From positions 1 to 6,598 of the forward strand of contig JBOIEE010000280.1 in NCBI GenBank assembly GCA_050740975.1: 6,598 nucleotides of DNA, written 5' to 3'. Positions within the stretch are counted from its first letter, which is position 1, and each line of letters opens with the position of its first letter. This DNA comes from JBOHHR01 sp050740975 (GTDB lineage Bacteria; Pseudomonadota; Gammaproteobacteria; JBOHHR01). The notes below the pieces were generated by a model. The model saw nothing but the letters and a program-made list of their open reading frames with translations. It was not told where the DNA came from and did no database searches. Position numbers and translations under genes: made by a program. This document shows positions 1 to 6,408 of the stretch, piece by piece.

Positions 1-2727
1 GCCTTGTTAAGGGTTGCGAAATGGGGATTGTTTCCGACTTATCACGAGAAAGACCAGGCCGGATTGGAGATCCACGATCGCCGCGGCGATAGGCTTTTTT
101 CCCATGTCTACCCACAGCACGTTTACCAAGAATTCAATTCCATTCCCCCACTTGTCGTGGGCACCTTGTTGGCAATTGAGAACCGAGAGCTATTGGACCC
201 ACGCTACCCAAAGCGAAACCCAGCGGTGGAGTGGGATAGGCTGTTCAAAGCGGCTGTGGAATATCCGCATTGGGTCTTGCACAACGACGCAAAAGGCCCC
301 GGTGGTAGCACCCTAGCAACGCAACTCGAGAAAGCACGGCACAGCGCCGAGGGGTTGACCAAATCGCCGTTAGAAAAGCTGCGTCAGATGGCGTCCGCCA
401 GTCTGCGCGCCTATTTAGATGGAGAAGAGACGCTGGAGGCGCAAAAGCAGGTGATCGTGCACTATCTGAACTCATTGCCCTTAGCCGCCGTCCCTGGGCA
501 GGGCGAGGTCATCGGCCTTGCGGGCGGTTTGGACGCCTGGTTTGGATCGGATTTCCTAAGCGTAAACCGGCTCCTCGGCACCAGAGCTCAAGACGTCGAT
601 ATCCGCGCTCTAGCCTTGGCCTACAAGCAAGTGCTCTGCCTGCTGCTGGCACAGCGGCGACCCACGGATTTCTTGGTTAAGAGCCCGCAGTCCCTGCTCA
701 AGCTCACCGACGCTTATCTCCGAGTGCTTGCGAAAGAGCGTCTGATCAGTGTTCATCTTCGCGATGCGGCACTGGCCATACCCTTGCGCCTCCAGGGTTC
801 GGTGCGCATTAATGGCGCAGGGCCTGGGTCCGGCCGCAAGCTGGCGAACGTGGTAAGGGCACGTCTTGGCCGTCTGCTGGGGCTGCAGAGCCTCTATGAC
901 GTGGACCGCCTCGATTTGACTATAGAAAGCACGCTGGACAACGGAGTGCAGCAGGCGGTGGCTCAGCGTCTCGCCGGGTTAAGGGACACCGAACACGTGA
1001 CTGATGCCGGGTTAACTGGGAAGGGCCTACTGGATGAGGGAGATCCGAGCCGTGTCACGTACAGCTTCATTTTGTACGAGCGAGGTGCCGGAGCCAACTG
1101 GGTTCGAGTACAAGCGGACAATTTCGATCAGGCCTTTGATATCAATGAGGGCCTGAAACTCGACCTCGGTTCGACCGCTAAGCTGCGGACTTTAATTACC
1201 TACCTAAAGATCATCGCGCAATTGCATCAGCGCTATGCGGGTTTTGCCCCGCAGGGCCTGAACGATCTGCCCGTGCATCCCGCTGATAAGTTAACTCAGT
1301 GGGTTATTGAAGAGTTGTCGCGAGAACCGGATTTGGTTTTGGAAGAGCTTTTAAAGCGGGCCATGGACAGGCGTTATTCAGCGAGTCCTGGCGAAAGCTT
1401 TTACACCGGCGGTGGCTTACATCAGTTTAAAAACTTTGATCGCAAGGATAATGGGCGGGTTTTGGCGGTGAGGGAGGCGTTTCGACGCTCGGTGAACCTG
1501 GTTTTCATTCGCCTCATGAGGGACATCGTGCGCTACTATCAGTACCAGTTACCGGGGTATACCGCCGATATGTTGAACGATTCGCAGCATTGGTTGCGGG
1601 ATGCGTATCTCAAGCGCTTTGCCTATGGCGAAGGGCAACACTATTTGGCGCAGTTTTACCGCAAGTATGCCGGGCTTACGCGACCAGAAGCGTTCGCGAC
1701 TTTGCTCAAAGGGGTTCGCCTGACACCGATTAGATTGGCCACTGTCCTGCGTTCCTTGCAGCCAGAATCCTCTTTCGAGGCATTCCGCGACCAGATGCTG
1801 ACTCATTTGCCACAAACAAAGCACTCGCCCAAACAGTTGAAAGCCCTCTACGACGCCTACGGGCAGGAGCAGTACAATTTACAAGACCGCGGGTACATCG
1901 CGCGGGTTCATCCCTTAGAGCTGTGGGTGGTGGCTTATTTAATGCGCCAGCCGAATGCGACCTTGGGCCAGGTATTGGAGGCGAGCGCGCAGGCGCGTCT
2001 CGAAGCCTACAATTGGTTGTTCAAAACACGCCGCAAAGGGGCCCAAGACCACCGCATCCGAAGCTTGTTGGAGCGTGATGCGTTCATGCAGATTCATTAC
2101 GAGTGGCGGCGCTTGGGATACCCGTTTTCTTTTCTTGTGCCTTCGTACGCAACCGCAATTGGGGCCTCGGCGGATCGGCCGGTGTCCCTAGCGGAATTGA
2201 TCGGTATTCTTTTGAATGACGGTGTCCGCTACCCTACCTTTCGCCTAAAACGTTTGCGATTTGCCGAGGGCACGCCCTACGAGACCGTTGCGGTCGCTAA
2301 AGCGTCCGAGGGGGAGCGCGTGCTCGAACCGGAAGTGGCAGCGACCGTGCGCCAGGCGCTAGTGGATACGGTAGAAAGCGGTACGGCAAAGCGCGCCTAT
2401 GCGGTGTTTACCGACCTCAATAAGCAGGTGATCCCTGTTGGCGGAAAAACAGGTACGGGCGATCATCGTCATAAGACCTTCGCCCGCGGTGCGCGTTTGG
2501 TCAAAGAAAGAGCGGTGACTCGAAGCGCAACCTTTGTTTTTCTGATCGGTGAACGCTTTTTCGGGGTTATCACGGCACATGTGGCGGGCGAAGAGGCAGC
2601 GAAATATCGTTTCACCAGTGCCCTCGCGGTACAACTGTTTCGGGTCTTAGCGCCCGATCTGCAGTTCCTGATCCATCATCCGTCGACTTACGTTGCCCAA
2701 GAAAACGGGATCGGAAAATCCAACTAA
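1..2727 (+). CDS. Class A penicillin-binding-protein-like GT51/transpeptidase protein, 5' end cut by the window
   Basis: This is a bifunctional-type peptidoglycan synthase expected at the outer face of the inner membrane, where GT51 enzymes polymerise lipid II and the transpeptidase cross-links peptides. The reading frame is open to base 1. The apparent TTG at position 4 is probably internal, because the N-terminal membrane anchor normal for the family is missing. Counting residues from that TTG, the GT51 region spans about 50-215, with a possible catalytic Glu59 (AIEN), GGST at 100-103 and a YLN motif at 154-156. The transpeptidase region has S390-TAK, S496-V-N498 and K815-TGT, followed by a normal C-terminal end. 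The transpeptidase triad is intact, but the GT51 motifs are degenerate and about 200 residues are inserted after SxN (roughly 510-710). The GT51-plus-transpeptidase assignment is secure. Whether it is a housekeeping PBP1 or a specialised paralogue is not clear; the divergent motifs favour a specialised paralogue. It ends tail to tail with the transporter gene. Confidence 0.88.
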   Translation, partial: ALLRVAKWGLFPTYHEKDQAGLEIHDRRGDRLFSHVYPQHVYQEFNSIPPLVVGTLLAIENRELLDPRYPKRNPAVEWDRLFKAAVEYPHWVLHNDAKGPGGSTLATQLEKARHSAEGLTKSPLEKLRQMASASLRAYLDGEETLEAQKQVIVHYLNSLPLAAVPGQGEVIGLAGGLDAWFGSDFLSVNRLLGTRAQDVDIRALALAYKQVLCLLLAQRRPTDFLVKSPQSLLKLTDAYLRVLAKERLISVHLRDAALAIPLRLQGSVRINGAGPGSGRKLANVVRARLGRLLGLQSLYDVDRLDLTIESTLDNGVQQAVAQRLAGLRDTEHVTDAGLTGKGLLDEGDPSRVTYSFILYERGAGANWVRVQADNFDQAFDINEGLKLDLGSTAKLRTLITYLKIIAQLHQRYAGFAPQGLNDLPVHPADKLTQWVIEELSREPDLVLEELLKRAMDRRYSASPGESFYTGGGLHQFKNFDRKDNGRVLAVREAFRRSVNLVFIRLMRDIVRYYQYQLPGYTADMLNDSQHWLRDAYLKRFAYGEGQHYLAQFYRKYAGLTRPEAFATLLKGVRLTPIRLATVLRSLQPESSFEAFRDQMLTHLPQTKHSPKQLKALYDAYGQEQYNLQDRGYIARVHPLELWVVAYLMRQPNATLGQVLEASAQARLEAYNWLFKTRRKGAQDHRIRSLLERDAFMQIHYEWRRLGYPFSFLVPSYATAIGASADRPVSLAELIGILLNDGVRYPTFRLKRLRFAEGTPYETVAVAKASEGERVLEPEVAATVRQALVDTVESGTAKRAYAVFTDLNKQVIPVGGKTGTGDHRHKTFARGARLVKERAVTRSATFVFLIGERFFGVITAHVAGEEAAKYRFTSALAVQLFRVLAPDLQFLIHHPSTYVAQENGIGKSN

Positions 2728-4244
2728 TCGCAGAGCACTAGGTTAAGCCAAGGAAAAGCCCACAGCACAACGCCGACGATCAGGAGGCAGCCGACCAGGT
2801 CCAACACCAGTCCATGCTTCACCATCTGTGGCAGCGGCACACAACCGGATCCGTAGACTATCGCATTCGGTGCGGTGGAGACCGGCAGCATGTTCCCCAT
2901 CGACGCCCCAAGGCAGGCGCCCAGTGCTGGTTGCAGCGGATCCACGCCGGTCGCCTGGGCCACCGCGATCGCCACCGGGACTACCATGGAGGCCGACGCG
3001 GTGTTGGAGGCGACCGAGGAGATCAGGGCCGCCAGGAAGGTAAAGAGCACGGTAACGGCCAGGGCGGAGTGGGCGCCGAGCGCGGCCGAGACCTCGCGCC
3101 CCAGCCAGTCCGCAAGCCCGGTGGAGAACATCAGCTCGCCCATGGCAAGACCGCCCCCGAACAGCAGGATGGTGCCCCAATCGATGTGGGTCGCTTGACT
3201 CCAGCCTAAGGTGAACCGCCCTTCGCGCCAGTTTATGGGCAGCAGAAAAAGAAGCATCGCCCCTATCAGCGCTACCACTGCCTCGGGGAGATGATCTCGG
3301 AGCCATTGGTAGCTCTCGGAATCGGCGCCGGCTAACAGCGCCACCCCCGCTGGCAGCAGCCACAAGAATACCGTGGTGGCGAACGCGATTAGGACATTGC
3401 GTTCTCCAGTCTGTAAAGGACCGGCGTTCTCTCGGTCCGCGAGCACCTGTCGCGCCGCCTGCGCCAGCACTTGCCGCTCGGCGGGATAAGTGCGGCTCAA
3501 ATAAAACACGAGAAAGCCGAGCATCAGCAAGGACAGGGGGGCGCTAAAAGCCATCCATTGGAAAAACGGCAGCTCGAGCTTAAGGTGCTCTTCGATCATG
3601 CCGATCCCGATGAGGTTGGGCGGTGTTCCGACCGGTGTCGCGAGGCCACCCACAGTGGCCGCGAATGCCGTGAGCAGCATGAGCCCCGTGCTGTAGGGAA
3701 GCTGCGTATAGCTCATCTCCATGCCGTCGCGCTGTGATTGACTCCTCGCCATCTCGGAGAGGATCGCCACCGCCACCGGGAACATCATAGCAGTGGTGGC
3801 GCTATTGGATACCCACATGGAAATAAAAGCAGTAGTGCCGCCGAAGGCCAGCATTAGCCGCGTGGGGCTGCCGCGGATCCAGTGAATGCCAAGGATGCGT
3901 AAAGCGATGCGCCGGTCAAAGCCATGGTGCAACATCGCCCGCGCTAACAGAAAGCTACCGAGTAGGAGGAAGATGATGGGATCGCCAAAGCTTGCGAACA
4001 CCTTTTTAACATCGGCTATTCCGGTTAGAACGCAGAGCGAGGGGCCAAGCAGAGCTGTCACCGGCGGGGGAATGGCCTCGGTGATCCATAAGCACACCAT
4101 GAGGGCCATGACCCCGAACAGCCGGTGGGCTTCGGAGCCCATTCCTCCGATGGGCATTACCCAAATGCTTAGGCAGAGCACAGCCGCCGCGATCAAGCCG
4201 ATCTGGCGGTGCCAACGTCTGAGCCCCTCTAGCGCCCTCCCCAA
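2724..4244 (-). CDS. DASS/SLC13-family sodium-coupled anion symporter
   Basis: This is an inner-membrane transporter of the divalent anion:sodium symporter family, whose members import di- and tricarboxylates or sulfate with sodium ions. The 506 residues are a normal length and are mostly hydrophobic helices. The two clamshell signatures are visible: S146-N-S with GTPPN at 206-210 in the first half, and S413-N-T with STAPN at 456-460 in the second. The W-I-T-E-A-I-P stretch at 53-59 is also typical of the family. The first motif reads SNS rather than SNT, a conservative change. The substrate cannot be assigned from the sequence. The start is a TTG (bases 4242-4244) directly preceded by an in-frame TAA. 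The next in-frame starts fall within or beyond the first hydrophobic helix, so TTG is preferred, although only a weak purine-rich stretch precedes it. creA lies 51 bp upstream on the same strand, so co-transcription is likely. Confidence 0.9.
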   Translation of the reverse strand: MGRALEGLRRWHRQIGLIAAAVLCLSIWVMPIGGMGSEAHRLFGVMALMVCLWITEAIPPPVTALLGPSLCVLTGIADVKKVFASFGDPIIFLLLGSFLLARAMLHHGFDRRIALRILGIHWIRGSPTRLMLAFGGTTAFISMWVSNSATTAMMFPVAVAILSEMARSQSQRDGMEMSYTQLPYSTGLMLLTAFAATVGGLATPVGTPPNLIGIGMIEEHLKLELPFFQWMAFSAPLSLLMLGFLVFYLSRTYPAERQVLAQAARQVLADRENAGPLQTGERNVLIAFATTVFLWLLPAGVALLAGADSESYQWLRDHLPEAVVALIGAMLLFLLPINWREGRFTLGWSQATHIDWGTILLFGGGLAMGELMFSTGLADWLGREVSAALGAHSALAVTVLFTFLAALISSVASNTASASMVVPVAIAVAQATGVDPLQPALGACLGASMGNMLPVSTAPNAIVYGSGCVPLPQMVKHGLVLDLVGCLLIVGVVLWAFPWLNLVLCD

Positions 4245-4295
4245 TTATCGAATCTTTTCAGAAGGTGTGGACAGCGACTGGCTCTGAATAAAGCT

Positions 4296-4787
4296 TCAAG
4301 GCGCTTGTGCGGTGGCGCTGGGGGGCGCGCTTCGCGGCCACGGCATGACAGACACTGTGGTGATAGAATTCTGCGGTGATCCCTCGATGATCCGATCACT
4401 GTACACCAGATACACCAGAACCTTGCGCTTCTCGTCGAAAAAGCGCACCACTTGCAGCTTTTTGAAGATGAGTGAGCGCCGTTCCAAAAATACCCGTTCG
4501 CCTTCCTCCAGCTTGTCTTTGATCCGTATAGGCCCCACTTGGCGGCATTCGATAGAAGCATCCGATGTGTCCTCGGCAAGCCCAAAGGCACCCTTATATC
4601 CGCCGGTCTTGGAGCGACTGAGATAGCATGCCACGCCCTCAACCTTAGGATCGTCGAAAGCATCGACCACGATCTTGTGGTCGGGACTAAGCAGCCTGAA
4701 TTTGGTATCGACGCTGCCGATCTCATCGGCTTTTAGACGGCCGATCGCGAAACCAATGCAAGACAGAAAAATGATCAATATTTTCAT
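4296..4787 (-). CDS. creA: CreA family periplasmic protein of unknown function
   Basis: The product is a 163-residue secreted protein that matches E. coli CreA along its length: EIGSVDT near residue 22, PDHKIV, AFDDP, CYLSR-KTGG, LAEDTSDA, QVGPI, LQVVRF and EGSP-N near the end. CreA is a conserved proteobacterial protein whose biochemical role is not established. An N-terminal hydrophobic stretch (about residues 2-16) followed by LKA/DEIG suggests a Sec signal peptide cleaved after Ala20. Two cysteines in the mature part, Cys54 and Cys81, could form a disulfide. The tail after MPW (residues 148-150) is a 13-residue Pro/Ala/Ser-rich extension that E. coli CreA, as I recall it, lacks. The start is an ATG with an AAGGG stretch nine bases upstream. 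It lies between pmbA and the transporter gene on the same strand. In E. coli creA sits with creBCD, and none of those genes is seen here. Confidence 0.93.
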   Translation of the reverse strand: MKILIIFLSCIGFAIGRLKADEIGSVDTKFRLLSPDHKIVVDAFDDPKVEGVACYLSRSKTGGYKGAFGLAEDTSDASIECRQVGPIRIKDKLEEGERVFLERRSLIFKKLQVVRFFDEKRKVLVYLVYSDRIIEGSPQNSITTVSVMPWPRSAPPSATAQAP

Positions 4788-4796
4788 TAAAAGCTA

Positions 4797-4801
4797 CCCT
4801 T
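4797..4801 (-). promoter_or_regulatory. Likely ribosome binding site of creA
   Basis: On the minus strand this reads AAGGG, nine bases before the creA ATG. It is a partial Shine-Dalgarno match at an acceptable spacing, and it supports the ATG at 4785-4787 as the start. Confidence 0.5.
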
Positions 4802-4817
4802 GCTGGGTCTGGACTCT

Positions 4818-4846
4818 TTTATATTATCACGCCGGCCGTTCGGAAA
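4818..4846 (-). promoter_or_regulatory. Candidate sigma-70-type promoter for creA
   Basis: On the minus strand, TTTCCG (4841-4846, a 3/6 match to the -35 consensus) is followed after 17 bases by TATAAA (4818-4823, a 5/6 match to the -10 consensus). The -10 lies about 30 bases upstream of the creA ATG, giving a short leader that contains the ribosome binding site. The -10 falls in a locally AT-rich patch in otherwise GC-rich DNA. The weak -35 keeps confidence moderate. The same promoter would probably also serve the transporter gene downstream. Confidence 0.4.
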
Positions 4847-4979
4847 CGCTGTTCCTGGCGATACAACCGCCCGGGCTGCACCGCTTTTCACACGCTACTT
4901 TTTTTAATCCGGGCCATACCGCCACCTCTCGAAACACCGACGCCTTTTATCGAGGAGTAAGCTCGTTTGACCAATCTTC

Positions 4980-6305
4980 TCATTTTCCAGCCACGGTCAT
5001 ATTTTCGATCAGCAGCGAGCCGGTGCGTATGTTGGCGTTGGTGTCCACATCGTTGCCAACGGCCAGGATCCCCAGAAACAGGTGTTTGAGGTTAGAGGCA
5101 ATCGTCATCTCCTCGATCGGGAATTGAATCTCGCCGTGCTCCACCCAGTAGCCGCTGGCGCCGCGCGAATAATCCCCGGTGACGCTATTGACCCCAAAGC
5201 CCATTAGCTCCGTAACCAAAAATCCTTGGTCCATCTGGCGAGCTAGCTCCTCGAGGTCCGAACCACCCGGCTCGATCGACAGATTACGCACGCCACCGGC
5301 GTTGCCCGTGGTCTGCATCCCAAGCTTTCGGGCTGAGTATCCGCTCAGTACGTAGCTGCGCAACAGGCCTTCGCGAACGATGTCGCGGGCTTGGGTCGCC
5401 ACCCCATCACCGTCAAACGGTGCACTTCCCAGAGCTTGAGGGAGGTGTGGCTGCTCGTGAATTCGCAGATATTTTGGAAAAACCTTCTTGCCCAGATGAT
5501 CTACCAGAAAGGAAGCCTTGCGATACAAAGCGGTACCCGAGATCGCGGCTATGAAATGCCCGAACACGCTACGAGCGACACGAGCCTCAAACAACACGGG
5601 TACTTTACGGGTCTCGATCTTACGTGCGCCCAGACGACCCAAGGCACGCCGCGCGGCTTTAATTCCTATCTCGGCCGGGTCTTGCAGCCCCGCGGGATGG
5701 CAGGAGGCGCTGTGCCAGTAGTCGCGTTGCATGCCCTGGTTGTCTTGGGCGATCACCGCGCAGCCGATACTCCCATAGCTGCGGCGCCAGCTACCGCTGA
5801 ACCCGTGGCTGTTTCCATAGGCATGGGTCCCGCTGAAGCTGCTTACGGTGGCACCCTCGGAATTGCGTATGCGCGGGTCATGCGCGCGGGCGGCATCCTC
5901 GCATTCCTGCGCGATCGCCGCCGCGCCTTCCGGGGTGATCTCCCAAGGATGGAAGAGGTCCAGATCAGGCACTTCGCGGGCCATCAACTCTGCCTCCACC
6001 AAACCGGCGCAAGGGTCTGCGACTGTATGCCGAGCGATTTCGGCGGCGGCCGTGACGCTCGCGGTAATGGCCTTTGAACTGAGATCGGTAGTGTTGGCAG
6101 ATCCCCGGCGCCCATCGCGGAAAACGGTAATGGACAAGGCCTTGTCGCGCCGGTGCTCGATGCGTTCCACATCCCCCATACGCACGGTGGCTGTGAGACC
6201 AGAACCGGCGCTCACCGCCGCTTCGGCCGCGGACACCCCTTGCCGCCGGGCTTCCTCTAGGGTCTGCGATATGGCTCGCAAGGCCTGTTGTTCTTCGTCT
6301 CGCAT
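4980..6305 (-). CDS. pmbA: PmbA/TldE, subunit of the TldD/TldE metalloprotease
   Basis: PmbA (TldE) is the cytoplasmic partner of TldD. Together they degrade unfolded or modified peptides, and in E. coli they act on microcin B17 and the antitoxin CcdA. The 441 residues match the E. coli protein throughout: GSA-TTDLS near 68-76, DPCAG at 97-101, PDLDLFHP at 113-120, GNSHG at 164-168, YRK-SFL-D at 261-269, SYSARKLG-like residues at about 321-329, TELMG at 365-369, and VTGDYSRGASGYWVE at 375-389. The TldD-type HExxxH zinc motif is absent, as expected for TldE, so the catalytic partner must be encoded elsewhere; no tldD is in this window. The start is an ATG preceded by AGAGG four bases upstream. 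The gene is divergent from uvrD, with 103 bp between the two starts. Confidence 0.96.
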   Translation of the reverse strand: MRDEEQQALRAISQTLEEARRQGVSAAEAAVSAGSGLTATVRMGDVERIEHRRDKALSITVFRDGRRGSANTTDLSSKAITASVTAAAEIARHTVADPCAGLVEAELMAREVPDLDLFHPWEITPEGAAAIAQECEDAARAHDPRIRNSEGATVSSFSGTHAYGNSHGFSGSWRRSYGSIGCAVIAQDNQGMQRDYWHSASCHPAGLQDPAEIGIKAARRALGRLGARKIETRKVPVLFEARVARSVFGHFIAAISGTALYRKASFLVDHLGKKVFPKYLRIHEQPHLPQALGSAPFDGDGVATQARDIVREGLLRSYVLSGYSARKLGMQTTGNAGGVRNLSIEPGGSDLEELARQMDQGFLVTELMGFGVNSVTGDYSRGASGYWVEHGEIQFPIEEMTIASNLKHLFLGILAVGNDVDTNANIRTGSLLIENMTVAGK

Positions 6306-6309
6306 GGAG

Positions 6310-6314
6310 CCTCT
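6310..6314 (-). promoter_or_regulatory. Likely ribosome binding site of pmbA
   Basis: On the minus strand this reads AGAGG, four bases before the ATG at 6303-6305. The spacing is slightly short, but the purine match supports this start over internal ones. Confidence 0.45.
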
Positions 6315-6332
6315 AAGGAATTTGTTGTCTGT

Positions 6333-6338
6333 ATTCTA
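6333..6338 (-). promoter_or_regulatory. Possible -10 element for pmbA
   Basis: TAGAAT on the minus strand matches five of six consensus -10 bases and lies about 27 bases upstream of the pmbA ATG. No acceptable -35 hexamer is found at 16-18 bp spacing; the best TTG-containing stretch (near 6352-6358) is only about 13 bp away. This is weak support. Confidence 0.25.
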
Positions 6339-6396
6339 AATGATTTCGTTCGGGCAAGATCGACATGTGCGAAGTGCAAGCCGCCTCTATCGTCGA

Positions 6397-6402
6397 TACA
6401 AT
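6397..6402 (+). promoter_or_regulatory. Possible -10 element for uvrD
   Basis: TACAAT matches five of six consensus -10 bases. Its last base is seven bases before the A of the uvrD ATG, so transcription would begin at or next to the start codon. The best -35 at 17-bp spacing is GTGCAA (6374-6379), only a 3/6 match. Confidence 0.3.
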
Positions 6403-6408
6403 TCACGC

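Larger units (their letters stand above)
4788..4979. other. 192-bp intergenic gap between pmbA and creA
   Basis: I see no gene here. The gap holds the candidate creA promoter and ribosome binding site. It also holds a GC-rich inverted pair, GCCCGG at 4869-4874 and CCGGGC at 4909-4914, enclosing 34 bases that include a run of T residues on the plus strand (about 4899-4905). The geometry is not that of an intrinsic terminator for pmbA. No compact hairpin followed by a U-tract is visible downstream of the pmbA stop. Confidence 0.6.

Noticed and set aside
2743..3363. 206-codon open frame on the minus strand within the transporter gene
   Set aside because: It is a shifted-frame shadow of the transporter, rich in Arg, Gly and Ala with no domain. 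The transporter frame is intact, so it is not a frameshift remnant.
4244..4249. GATAAT on the minus strand as a -10 for the transporter gene
   Set aside because: It overlaps the start codon, so transcription would begin inside the gene, and no adequate -35 lies at the right distance.
4229..4726. 165-codon minus-strand frame overlapping creA
   Set aside because: It is out of frame with creA, which matches CreA across its length; the overlapping product is low-complexity and unrecognised.
4758..4787. Possible lipoprotein signal in CreA at Cys10
   Set aside because: The residues before Cys10 (F-L-S) do not fit a lipobox, and the hydrophobic stretch continues past the cysteine to an LKA cleavage site, so a Sec signal peptide fits better.
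5391..6077. 228-codon open frame on the plus strand opposite pmbA
   Set aside because: It lies wholly within pmbA, which matches its family end to end. The product has no recognisable motif and arises from GC-rich codon structure.
6329..6344. LexA-box-like sequence upstream of uvrD, beginning CTGTAT
   Set aside because: The left half matches the gammaproteobacterial LexA half-site, but the right half (AATGAT) lacks the ACAG end. It also lies more than 60 bases upstream of the uvrD start. One half-site is not enough to call an SOS operator.
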